Source of the DNA: Actinomycetes bacterium
Lineage (GTDB): Bacteria > Actinomycetota > Acidimicrobiia > Acidimicrobiales > Bog-793
Direction: 5' to 3'
Assembly (NCBI GenBank): GCA_021785095.1
Contig: JAJYGM010000154.1
Span: 1-7,054, forward strand
DNA: 7,054 bases
In this document: positions 1 through 3,958 of the stretch, one piece after another
How positions within the stretch are numbered: position 1 is the first letter of the stretch
Layout of the letters: every line of letters starts with the position of its first letter
Made by a program: the position numbers and the translations under genes
The notes under the pieces: model-generated
Databases searched by the model: none
The model's input: the letters and a program-made list of their open reading frames with translations, nothing else
Told to the model about the DNA's origin: nothing

Positions 1-58
1 CTCAGGGCCTTGGGTCTGTCAACCGCAAGAATCGGGGGCCACGGGGCCCTATCGGTGG

Positions 59-349
59 ATGCCTATGTCGCGGTCACTGATCGCGAGCCCCCCACGCCCC
101 TACGCGAAGAGCCCGTTGAGCACCTGGACCGTGGTGTACGAGCAGACCGCAACGGGATGGAGAGCCTTCGTCCCCGCCCTCCCCGCCCTCCCCGGCGTCG
201 CCGCCGCTGGCGACACGCGCGAGGAGACCGAGCAACTCATCGGGGAGGCGATTGCCCTTCACGTCCATGGGTTGGCGGAAGACGGTCTGCCAATCCCCGA
301 TCCCGACAGCGTCGCCGTCGGGCAGGTCGAACTGCGCCAACCGGCGTAG
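59..349 (+). CDS. HicB-family antitoxin-like protein, no HicA partner in view
   Basis: Small protein with the HicB N-terminal fold. The stretch STWTVVYEQTATGWRAFVP, then ALPGVAAAGDTREETEQLI and IALHVHGLAEDGLPIPDP, follows the usual HicB order: an edge strand, a GD(T) turn, a helix rich in E, and a G..DG.PIP ending. Family HicB proteins bind and neutralise the mRNA interferase HicA. The first 20 residues do not look like HicB, so the real start may be the TTG at 116 (77 codons, closer to single-domain HicB length), with a weak GAAGAG about 6 bases upstream; ATG at 65 is another option. It lacks the C-terminal DNA-binding domain of longer HicB proteins. No HicA-like frame follows it before the next repeat, and positions 1-58 are too short for one, so hicA must lie upstream of the window or be absent. 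The family call is fairly firm; the start is not. Confidence 0.72.
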   Translation: MPMSRSLIASPPRPYAKSPLSTWTVVYEQTATGWRAFVPALPALPGVAAAGDTREETEQLIGEAIALHVHGLAEDGLPIPDPDSVAVGQVELRQPA

Positions 350-390
350 CCACCCTGGGCAGAGCTCGCCGCATTGTCGCGCCGAGCCAA

Positions 391-448
391 GTTCGAGTAG
401 CAACCTACGGTCGCGAATTTCGTGGGCCGGGGTCGCTCGTATTCGAAC
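391..448 (-). repeat. Island repeat copy 1, tRNA-Tyr 3'-end-like
   Basis: First of three clear copies of a spaced repeat. On the + strand it runs GTTCGAGTAG at 391-400, GTGGGCCGGGG at 422-432 and CTCGTATTCGAAC at 436-448. The outer arms are inverted repeats of each other (one mismatch here). Read on the - strand it resembles the tRNA-Tyr end at 2503-2523: T-loop GTTCGAAT, then CCCCGGCCCAC, but with five extra bases between. It sits 42 bases after the HicB stop and about 110 bases before the next TA module. Orientation is given in the sense of the tRNA. That these copies are related is seen directly; that they are recombination sites is inference. Confidence 0.7.
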
Positions 449-515
449 TTCGCTGACGTGTGGGAACGCCCTCAGTCCTTCACCAAGTACGCACCTGACG
501 GCTGGTCAGTTCACT

Positions 516-551
516 GATGCTAGCATCACTTGCATCATCAGATGCTAGCAT
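516..551 (+). promoter_or_regulatory. Paired palindromic operator and likely leaderless promoter of the CcdA-like/MazF module
   Basis: GATGCTAGCATC at 516-527 is a perfect 12-base palindrome. GATGCTAGCAT recurs at 541-551, exactly 25 bases later, and an extra half site GCATC lies at 532-536. Antitoxins of this type usually repress their own operon by binding such sites. TAGCAT at 545-550 fits a TANNNT -10 box, and the ATG at 558 lies 7 bases further on with no Shine-Dalgarno sequence, so a leaderless mRNA is likely. The second palindrome would then cover the -10 box, which suits repression. The palindromes are seen; binding and promoter use are inferred. Confidence 0.65.
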
Positions 552-557
552 ATATGG

Positions 558-767
558 ATGGCCTCATCGAGAACGACCTTCACGCTGGACGAGGAGTTGG
601 CCGAGCGGGCTCGGCGACTCGGCGTCAACATTTCGGCGGCTGCTCGTCAAGGAGTCACCGATGCGGTGCGTGCCGCCCTGGCGCGAGCTGACCGGGACGC
701 CTACCTGAGACAACCGGAACGTGCCGACACCTTCTGGACCGAGGCTGAGGCGTGGGGTGAGCCTTGA
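558..767 (+). CDS. CcdA-like type II antitoxin
   Basis: A 69-residue protein with a predicted ribbon-helix-helix N terminus (TTFTLDEELAERARRLGVNISAAARQGVTDAVRAAL, about residues 6-42) and an acidic, tryptophan-containing tail (ERADTFWTEAEAWGEP) of the kind that wraps around a toxin. The LDEEL.ERAR.LGVN.S.A pattern is typical of the CcdA-like antitoxin group. It should form a DNA-binding dimer, bind the palindromes just upstream and neutralise the product of the next gene. The ATG at 558 is preferred because it starts the conserved fold at once and lies 7 bases after a -10-like TAGCAT. Its stop TGA (765-767) overlaps the toxin's TTG start (764-766), indicating translational coupling. The family call is by pattern; it could equally be named a generic RHH antitoxin. 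Confidence 0.82.
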   Translation: MASSRTTFTLDEELAERARRLGVNISAAARQGVTDAVRAALARADRDAYLRQPERADTFWTEAEAWGEP

Positions 768-1072
768 GACGCGGCGAGGTGTGGTTGGCTGAAGTTGGTC
801 AGAAAAAGCGGCCGGTCCTGCTGTTGACCCGATCCGAGGTGCTCGACGCGCGCAGCCTCGTGACGGTGGCCGAGGTCACCACTTCTATCCGTGGCCTCGC
901 TGCAGAAGTCGACATCGACCACTTGGAAGTCGGGCTGGACCGACCGTCAGTCATTAATTGTGACGGTCTCCACACCGTCGAGCAGGCATTGCTTACCGGT
1001 CCTGTCGGACAGGTGGGCGACGACACAATGCGACGGGTCTGCACGGCGATCAGTTACGCGCTCGGCTGCTGA
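764..1072 (+). CDS. mazF: MazF/PemK-family toxin (endoribonuclease)
   Basis: A 102-residue protein with the MazF/PemK signature: RRGEVWLAEVG at the N terminus, KKRPVLLLTR (about 14-23) carrying the conserved RPVL strand, and GLDRPSVINCDGLHTV (about 57-72), matching the family's 'S.v.cdqirtv' strand. Length is normal (100-120 residues). Members are usually sequence-specific mRNA interferases that stop translation when freed from their antitoxin; the fold is shared with CcdB, a gyrase poison. The start is TTG, overlapping the antitoxin stop by the four bases TTGA, with GGGGTG a few bases upstream as a possible ribosome site. Ten bases after its stop begins repeat copy 2. The frame is intact and nothing suggests decay. 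Confidence 0.88.
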   Translation: MRRGEVWLAEVGQKKRPVLLLTRSEVLDARSLVTVAEVTTSIRGLAAEVDIDHLEVGLDRPSVINCDGLHTVEQALLTGPVGQVGDDTMRRVCTAISYALGC

Positions 1073-1081
1073 CGAGGAGCA

Positions 1082-1139
1082 GTTCGAATAGGGAGATCCC
1101 GTCTCCTTCTAAGTGGGCCGTAGATACTCGTATTCGAAC
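1082..1139 (-). repeat. Island repeat copy 2
   Basis: Second copy of the spaced repeat. On the + strand: GTTCGAATAG at 1082-1091, CGTCTCCT at 1100-1107, GTGGGCCG at 1113-1120 and CTCGTATTCGAAC at 1127-1139. The outer nine bases, GTTCGAATA and TATTCGAAC, are perfect inverted repeats. CGTCTCCT is shared at the same offset with copy 3, and CTCGTATTCGAAC with copy 1. It also contains a small hairpin, GGAGA-TCCCG-TCTCC, at 1092-1106. It separates the MazF module from VapBC. Confidence 0.72.
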
Positions 1140-1141
1140 CT

Positions 1142-1170
1142 CGACGAGATCCGAGATCGGATCACCGTCG
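1142..1170. other. Near-perfect 29-base palindrome downstream of vapC
   Basis: The core GATCCGA-GA-TCGGATC (1148-1163) is a perfect 7-bp stem with a 2-base centre. It is extended by CGACG (1142-1146) and CGTCG (1166-1170), giving 12 paired bases with a one-to-two base internal mismatch. It starts three bases after repeat copy 2 and lies 23 bases beyond the vapC stop. There is no T run on either strand, so it is not a standard intrinsic terminator. It may still end the vapBC transcript, as T-less hairpins are often proposed to do in actinomycetes, or be a protein-binding or recombination-related structure. Confidence 0.5.
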
Positions 1171-1192
1171 TGGCACATCTGTCGAGTGGCGG

Positions 1193-1585
1193 TCAGGGAT
1201 CGAAGAACTGAAGAGCAGGCAGCACGTCCCGAACTCGCTTGAAGTCCGAGTCGCGAGTCCAGAGCCGGGCCGATGAATCGACTGCCGCAATGGCGATCTC
1301 GACATCGGTCAGCGCGACGGTCTCGCCGCGCTCTCGAAGACGTGCCGCCGTTTCGCCGACGCTCTGCCACTGGACCGGACCCAGGCCCGCCCACGGCAAG
1401 CCCGTCAGCAGTAGCCAGAGTCGCCCTCTGTCAGCTGACTTCGCCCCGGCCAGCAATTCTGCGACGACAGGGCCACATACCAGCACCTCACCTGCCACGA
1501 GGAGGTCGTCCAATCGGGCGGACGTCGATCCCTTGCCCCGCCGCAGATACTCGACCCAGACCGAGGTGTCGGCCAGAACCGTCAC
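1193..1585 (-). CDS. vapC: VapC toxin, PIN-domain ribonuclease
   Basis: A 130-residue PIN-domain protein, the usual VapC length. The acidic metal-binding residues are all visible: D6 in VLADTSVWVEYL, E43 in GPVVAELLAGA, D94 in ALTDVEIAIAAVD, and D112/D114 in LWTRDSDFKRV. VapC toxins cut tRNA or rRNA with a divalent metal and are held off by VapB. The GTG start (1585-1583) overlaps the vapB stop by four bases (GTGA), giving translational coupling. The gene runs against the other TA modules of the island. No key residue is missing, so the enzyme should be active. Confidence 0.93.
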   Translation of the reverse strand: MTVLADTSVWVEYLRRGKGSTSARLDDLLVAGEVLVCGPVVAELLAGAKSADRGRLWLLLTGLPWAGLGPVQWQSVGETAARLRERGETVALTDVEIAIAAVDSSARLWTRDSDFKRVRDVLPALQFFDP

Positions 1586-1785
1586 GTCGTTCGATCGGTT
1601 GCGCGCAGATGCCGCGAAAGATCTTCGATCTCAACCGTTCCTGCGAGTTGCCGGAGCTGGTCGACCGCGTCGTGCGTCAGGTAGAAGCGCACCGCTCGCT
1701 GGATCGCCTCAGTCTTCGACACCCCAGGAAGGCGCGCCATGAGAGAGGCGACGAGTACGTCATCGAGCTCGAGGGTCGTTCTCAC
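1582..1785 (-). CDS. vapB: VapB antitoxin
   Basis: A 67-residue antitoxin. The N-terminal half, MRTTLELDDVLVASLMARL then GVSKTEAIQRAVRFYL, is the ribbon-helix-helix pattern of VapB proteins paired with PIN toxins (known as the DUF2191/VapB type). The C-terminal part, QLRQLAGTVEIEDLSRHLR, is the likely toxin-binding tail. It starts with GTG at 1785; there is no clear Shine-Dalgarno sequence, and CATACT lies 6 bases upstream on the same strand, again suggesting a leaderless transcript. It overlaps vapC by four bases. The palindrome at 1793-1803 just upstream is a natural autorepression site. Confidence 0.9.
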   Translation of the reverse strand: MRTTLELDDVLVASLMARLPGVSKTEAIQRAVRFYLTHDAVDQLRQLAGTVEIEDLSRHLRATDRTT

Positions 1786-1792
1786 GATCCCA

Positions 1793-1812
1793 GTATGCCA
1801 TACAATCTGGCA
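1793..1812 (-). promoter_or_regulatory. vapBC operator/promoter
   Basis: GTATG-C-CATAC at 1793-1803 is a perfect 5-1-5 palindrome, and TGCCA (1796-1800) with TGGCA (1808-1812) forms an overlapping inverted repeat. On the - strand CATACT (1797-1792) can serve as the -10 box, ending 6 bases before the GTG at 1785. VapB-VapC complexes are known to repress their own promoters at such sites; binding here is inferred. Confidence 0.5.
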
Positions 1813-1821
1813 GATTTAGCG

Positions 1822-1846
1822 GTGGGCCGTAGTCGCGTCCGGCAAC
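1822..1846 (-). repeat. Possible decayed fourth copy of the island repeat
   Basis: GTGGGCCGTAG at 1822-1832 matches copy 2 over 11 bases, and the following bases (GTCG, then CG and a final CAAC) loosely follow copy 1. The outer GTTCGAATAG arm expected at 1791 is missing; the vapB operator is there instead. The position, exactly between the VapBC and Phd/RelE modules, is where a separating copy would be expected, which is the main reason for listing it. Confidence 0.3.
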
Positions 1847-1873
1847 AACTCACCACCGTGCTCTCCGAAGTGA

Positions 1874-1886
1874 TATAGTCATACTT
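1874..1886 (+). promoter_or_regulatory. Likely leaderless promoter of the phd-relE module
   Basis: TATAGT at 1874-1879 is a good -10 box and ends 7 bases before the ATG at 1887. No Shine-Dalgarno sequence is present. No convincing -35 box was found. The mixed sequence around it (AGTGATATAGTCATACT) is only weakly symmetric, so an operator cannot be placed with confidence. Confidence 0.45.
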
Positions 1887-2177
1887 ATGGTCACCCCGGC
1901 AACCGAGCACGTCTCCCTCGCGGACGCCAAGGCGCGTCTGTCCGAGGTCGTCGAAGGGATCGAAACCGAGCACCGTCGTGTGGTGATCACCAAGCATGGG
2001 CGACCGAGCGTGGTGGTGCTGGCGGTTGAAGACCTCGAGGCGCTCGAAGACACGCTCGAAGTGCTGTCGGATCCCGACGCGATGGCCGACCTCCGGGAGG
2101 CCGCAACCGCCCGGCGGACGGACCACACGATCGAGCTCACCAAGGAGGAGGCAGGGGCCCGCTGGTCCCGTGGATGA
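1887..2177 (+). CDS. Phd/YefM-family antitoxin
   Basis: A 96-residue protein opening with HVSLADAKARLSEVVEGIE, then RVVITKHGRPSVVVLAVEDLEALEDTLEVL. This is the Phd/YefM fold: a conserved small N-terminal domain with the 'ak..ls.ll..v' helix, 'v.itr.Grp.av.' strands and the 's.ed...l.etl..l' helix. The C-terminal third (RRTDHTIELTKEEAGARWSRG) should thread along the toxin. Family members repress their own operon and neutralise RelE/YoeB/Doc toxins. The ATG at 1887 directly follows a -10-like TATAGT. The last codons overlap the toxin start by eight bases. It diverges from vapB, with about 100 bases between the two start codons. Confidence 0.88.
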   Translation: MVTPATEHVSLADAKARLSEVVEGIETEHRRVVITKHGRPSVVVLAVEDLEALEDTLEVLSDPDAMADLREAATARRTDHTIELTKEEAGARWSRG

Positions 2178-2448
2178 GTACAGGCTGCGATGGTCTCCAC
2201 CGGCGGTTCGCCATCTCGACCATCTCGCGACATCCTCGCCACGAGTCGTAGGAGCGGTCGTCGAATTCTGCTTCGGCCGCCTGATCGCCAACCCTCGCCA
2301 AGTCGGGCATCCGCTTGGACGGGAGCTCCAAGGCTGGTACAGCGCACGCGTCGGGGCGTATCGCGTCATCTACTGGATCGACGAGGACGAGCGCATCGTC
2401 TACGTCGACCGGGTCGATCATCGAAGCGACGTCTACCGTCCGAAGTGA
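2170..2448 (+). CDS. RelE/ParE-superfamily toxin
   Basis: A 92-residue protein starting at GTG 2170: VDEYRLRWSPPAVRHLDHL, a helical middle, then HPLGRELQGWYSARVGAYRVIYWIDEDERIVYVDRVDHRSDVYRPK. The 'WSP.A.r.l..L', 'L.G.yS.RvG.YRviY.id' and 'v..v.HR.dvYr' elements are those of RelE-type toxins, normally ribosome-dependent mRNA nucleases (ParE relatives instead poison gyrase). The basic and tyrosine residues in the C-terminal strands (R in ARVGAYR, HR and YR near the end) fit an RNase-type RelE. The open frame continues upstream to 1996 but only as a shadow of phd; GTG 2170 gives the normal family length and an 8-base overlap with the antitoxin. A GGAGGAGG at 2143-2150 is rather far (about 20 bases) to serve as its ribosome site, so coupling is likely. 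Confidence 0.88.
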   Translation: MDEYRLRWSPPAVRHLDHLATSSPRVVGAVVEFCFGRLIANPRQVGHPLGRELQGWYSARVGAYRVIYWIDEDERIVYVDRVDHRSDVYRPK

Positions 2449-2470
2449 GCGCCGCCACAGCACTCTCACG

Positions 2471-2523
2471 GTTCGAATAGCGACACAACGTCTCCTCGCG
2501 GGTGGGCCGGGGAGGATTCGAAC
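2471..2523 (-). repeat. Island repeat copy 3, running into the tRNA-Tyr 3' end
   Basis: Third copy. On the + strand: GTTCGAATAG at 2471-2480, CGTCTCCT at 2489-2496, GTGGGCCGGGG at 2502-2512 and ATTCGAAC at 2516-2523. The last two elements are the acceptor stem and T-arm of tRNA-Tyr; the first lies outside the gene, just beyond its 3' end. It is five bases shorter than copies 1 and 2 between GTGGGCCG and ATTCGAAC, because here that stretch is the real T stem. tRNA T-loop-to-3'-end segments are classic attachment sites for tyrosine recombinases, so this is the best candidate for the living site of the array. Confidence 0.7.
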
Positions 2524-2585
2524 CCCCGTAGGCTTTCGCCGACAGGTTTACAGCCTGTTTCCTTTGGCCACTCGGACACCGACCC
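2503..2585 (-). tRNA. tRNA-Tyr (anticodon GUA)
   Basis: On the - strand a full class II tRNA can be folded. The acceptor stem GGGTCGG/CCGGCCC pairs with one G-T and is followed by discriminator A. The anticodon stem ACAGG/CCTGT carries loop CTGTAAA, reading GTA (+ strand 2549-2551). There is a long variable arm GGC-GAAA-GCC, as bacterial tRNA-Tyr has. The T stem GGGGG/CCTCC holds loop TTCGAAT. The 3' CCA is not encoded. TAACCT (2596-2591) could be the -10 box but leaves almost no leader. The gene marks the boundary between the TA island and the core genes, and its 3' end is the template for the island repeats. Confidence 0.96.
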
Positions 2586-2649
2586 GAAGGCAGGTTACCG
2601 CACCGTCGGCGACCGCTTCCTCGTTCCCGATCGTTCGGCTGGCGGTCAG

Positions 2650-2662
2650 TAGGGTATGCGCC
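2650..2662 (+). promoter_or_regulatory. Possible leaderless promoter of the YajQ-family gene
   Basis: TAGGGT at 2650-2655 fits TANNNT and ends 7 bases before the ATG at 2663. No Shine-Dalgarno sequence precedes the start. No good -35 box at normal spacing was seen. Confidence 0.4.
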
Positions 2663-3151
2663 ATGCCGAGCTTCGATGTCGTGTCGCAGGTGGACATGCA
2701 AGAGGTGCGCAACGCGGTCGACCAGGCAAATCGAGAGGCGTCGACGCGGTTCGACTTCAAGGGCACCGACTCTCGGATCGACCTCGGGACCGACGACCTC
2801 ACGCTGCACTCCTCCACGGAAGACCGGCTCGCAGCACTGCGCCAAGTGCTCGAGGAGAAGCTCGTACGACGCCGCGTCTCACTGAAGGCCCTCGATCCCG
2901 GCAAGGTGGAGGAGGCGGCCAAGGGCACCGCCAGACAGCGGATCGCAATCCGCGCCGGCATCTCGCAGGACAACGCGAAGAAGCTCCACAAGCTCATCAG
3001 GGACCTCGGCTTGAAGAACGTAAGCTCACAGACCCAGGGTGACCAGGTCCGAGTCACCGGAAAGAAGCGCGACGACCTGCAAGCCGTCATCGCTGCGTGC
3101 AAGGGCGAGGACTTCGGGATCCCGCTCCAGTTCGAGAACTTCCGGGACTGA
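2663..3151 (+). CDS. yajQ: YajQ-family nucleotide/cyclic-di-GMP-binding protein
   Basis: A 162-residue protein matching YajQ (about 163 residues in E. coli) from end to end. It opens with the signature MPSFDVVSQVDMQEVRNAVDQ and TRFDFKGTDSRIDL, has EEKLVRRRVSLKALDPGKVEEAAKG and RQRIAIRAGISQDNAKKLHKLIRDLGLKNVSSQTQGDQVRVTGKKRDDLQ in the middle, and ends FGIPLQFENFRD, close to the family ending QFKNFRD. YajQ proteins (DUF520) have two RNP/ferredoxin-like halves and bind nucleic acid or nucleotides; some, such as the Xanthomonas member, bind cyclic-di-GMP and act as effectors. Which ligand applies here is not shown. The open frame extends far upstream through the tRNA, so the ATG at 2663 is the only sensible start. 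It diverges from tRNA-Tyr and converges on the GtrA gene. Confidence 0.96.
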   Translation: MPSFDVVSQVDMQEVRNAVDQANREASTRFDFKGTDSRIDLGTDDLTLHSSTEDRLAALRQVLEEKLVRRRVSLKALDPGKVEEAAKGTARQRIAIRAGISQDNAKKLHKLIRDLGLKNVSSQTQGDQVRVTGKKRDDLQAVIAACKGEDFGIPLQFENFRD

Positions 3152-3215
3152 TCCCTCCCGGGTCGCAGCCCGTACGCCCATGTCCAACAGGTAGGAGCGA
3201 CTGGCAACCGCGTCC

Positions 3216-3247
3216 AGCCCTGCGGCAGGGCTGCGGCAGGGCTGCGG
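3216..3247. terminator. Hairpin and 11-bp tandem repeat between convergent genes
   Basis: AGCCCTG-CGG-CAGGGCT at 3216-3232 is a perfect 7-bp stem with a 3-base loop. CAGGGCTGCGG is then repeated head to tail (3226-3236, 3237-3247), so alternative hairpins are possible. It lies 65 bases after the YajQ stop and 3 bases beyond the gtrA stop (read from the other strand). A bidirectional T-less terminator is likely but not proven. Confidence 0.42.
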
Positions 3248-3250
3248 CCG

Positions 3251-3805
3251 TCAGCCGACTGCGGCGTCGTCTCCCGCGCCGATGACGACCTGCTCGGCAT
3301 GCGGGGACGCATCCTCGGCAACCAGGTGCTCGTCCATCTCCTCCAGGAGGGAGGGGACCCGGAAGGTGTGGTTGAAGACGATCAACTTCAGCACCCAGAA
3401 GATCCCGAAGGACATCACGTTCGCGAAGAGGACGAGGCCGGTCTGCTCGAGGTGGCCCAGTTGCCAGCGGTGTCCGAGGTAGCGGGCCAGGGCCGCGCCG
3501 ACCATCGAGAACGAGATGCTTGCGGCTGACATCACCCAGAACGGCAGGACTTCCTTCACGAGACGTGAGCGACCGCCTTTGCCCCAGGCCCACATCCGGT
3601 TCAAGTAGTACGACGGGACGGCCGCCACGACGTTGGCGAAGATGGTGCTCGGCACCTCGGTCCACAACCTGAACACCCCGAAGACCATCCCGAGCACGAA
3701 GAGCGACACGCCGGTGGTGATCACCGACGTCATCGTGTACCGGAAGATCTTCCTGCCCTCCCGCGTGTGCAGCCACACCCGAAGTCTGAGGAGGAGCTCG
3801 GACAT
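3251..3805 (-). CDS. GtrA-like membrane protein
   Basis: A 184-residue protein with four hydrophobic segments at about residues 24-45, 51-74, 86-107 and 121-144, and short charged loops, the GtrA/DPMS-like layout. Family landmarks include FRYTMTSVITTGVSLFVL at the start of helix 1, ANVVAAVPSYYLNRMWAW (about 57-74, the 'N...Y..nr.wvw' motif) in helix 2, and ANVMSFGIFWVLKLIVFNHTF in helix 4. GtrA proteins act in the cytoplasmic membrane, usually in moving or handling polyprenyl-linked sugars for surface polysaccharides. The tail after residue 149 is acidic and poorly conserved. The start ATG at 3805 places basic residues before helix 1. No glycosyltransferase partner is next to it, so the exact substrate is unknown. 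Confidence 0.88.
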   Translation of the reverse strand: MSELLLRLRVWLHTREGRKIFRYTMTSVITTGVSLFVLGMVFGVFRLWTEVPSTIFANVVAAVPSYYLNRMWAWGKGGRSRLVKEVLPFWVMSAASISFSMVGAALARYLGHRWQLGHLEQTGLVLFANVMSFGIFWVLKLIVFNHTFRVPSLLEEMDEHLVAEDASPHAEQVVIGAGDDAAVG

Positions 3806-3814
3806 CGATTCGCA

Positions 3815-3820
3815 ACCTTA
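3815..3820 (-). promoter_or_regulatory. Possible -10 box of the GtrA-like gene
   Basis: On the - strand TAAGGT (3820-3815) fits TANNNT and ends 9 bases before the ATG at 3805. A TTGCCA lies 14 bases further upstream, which is a short spacer, so the -35 assignment is doubtful. No Shine-Dalgarno sequence is present. The 153-base spacer to tesB (3806-3958) is divergent and should hold promoters for both genes; none was clear for tesB. Confidence 0.35.
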
Positions 3821-3958
3821 CCCTTCGACCTTCATGGCAAGACCTCGCTCGCGACCAGGTCCCGCTCCGCGCGGAGCTCAGCCGAGGCTCAGTCTACGGC
3901 AACGGTCGTGCACCCCTGGGAACGGAAAGTCGTACCTGTTCCCTCCCGCCCTGCCAAC

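Noticed and set aside
10..456. 148-codon plus-strand frame overlapping the HicB gene
   Set aside because: Arginine- and proline-rich low-complexity translation that runs through repeat copy 1; the HicB frame has a recognisable fold.
391..1139. Canonical integron attC sites
   Set aside because: The architecture is similar, but the ends (GTTCGAA/TTCGAAC) do not fit the RYYYAAC and GTTRRRY cores, and no IntI is present.
391..1139. Repeat copies 1 and 2 as degenerate complete tRNA genes
   Set aside because: Only the T-loop and acceptor-side segment is similar; no anticodon arm, D arm or matching 5' acceptor strand was found around them.
1239..1878. Plus-strand frames antisense to vapBC (167 and 201 codons)
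   Set aside because: Shadows of vapBC; VapC and VapB motifs are clear on the minus strand.
391..2523. CRISPR array
   Set aside because: Only three or four repeats, which are diverged in the middle and separated by hundreds of bases of genes; no cas genes.
2315..2662. N-terminal extension of the YajQ frame
   Set aside because: It would cross the RelE gene end and the whole tRNA; YajQ homology starts at ATG 2663.
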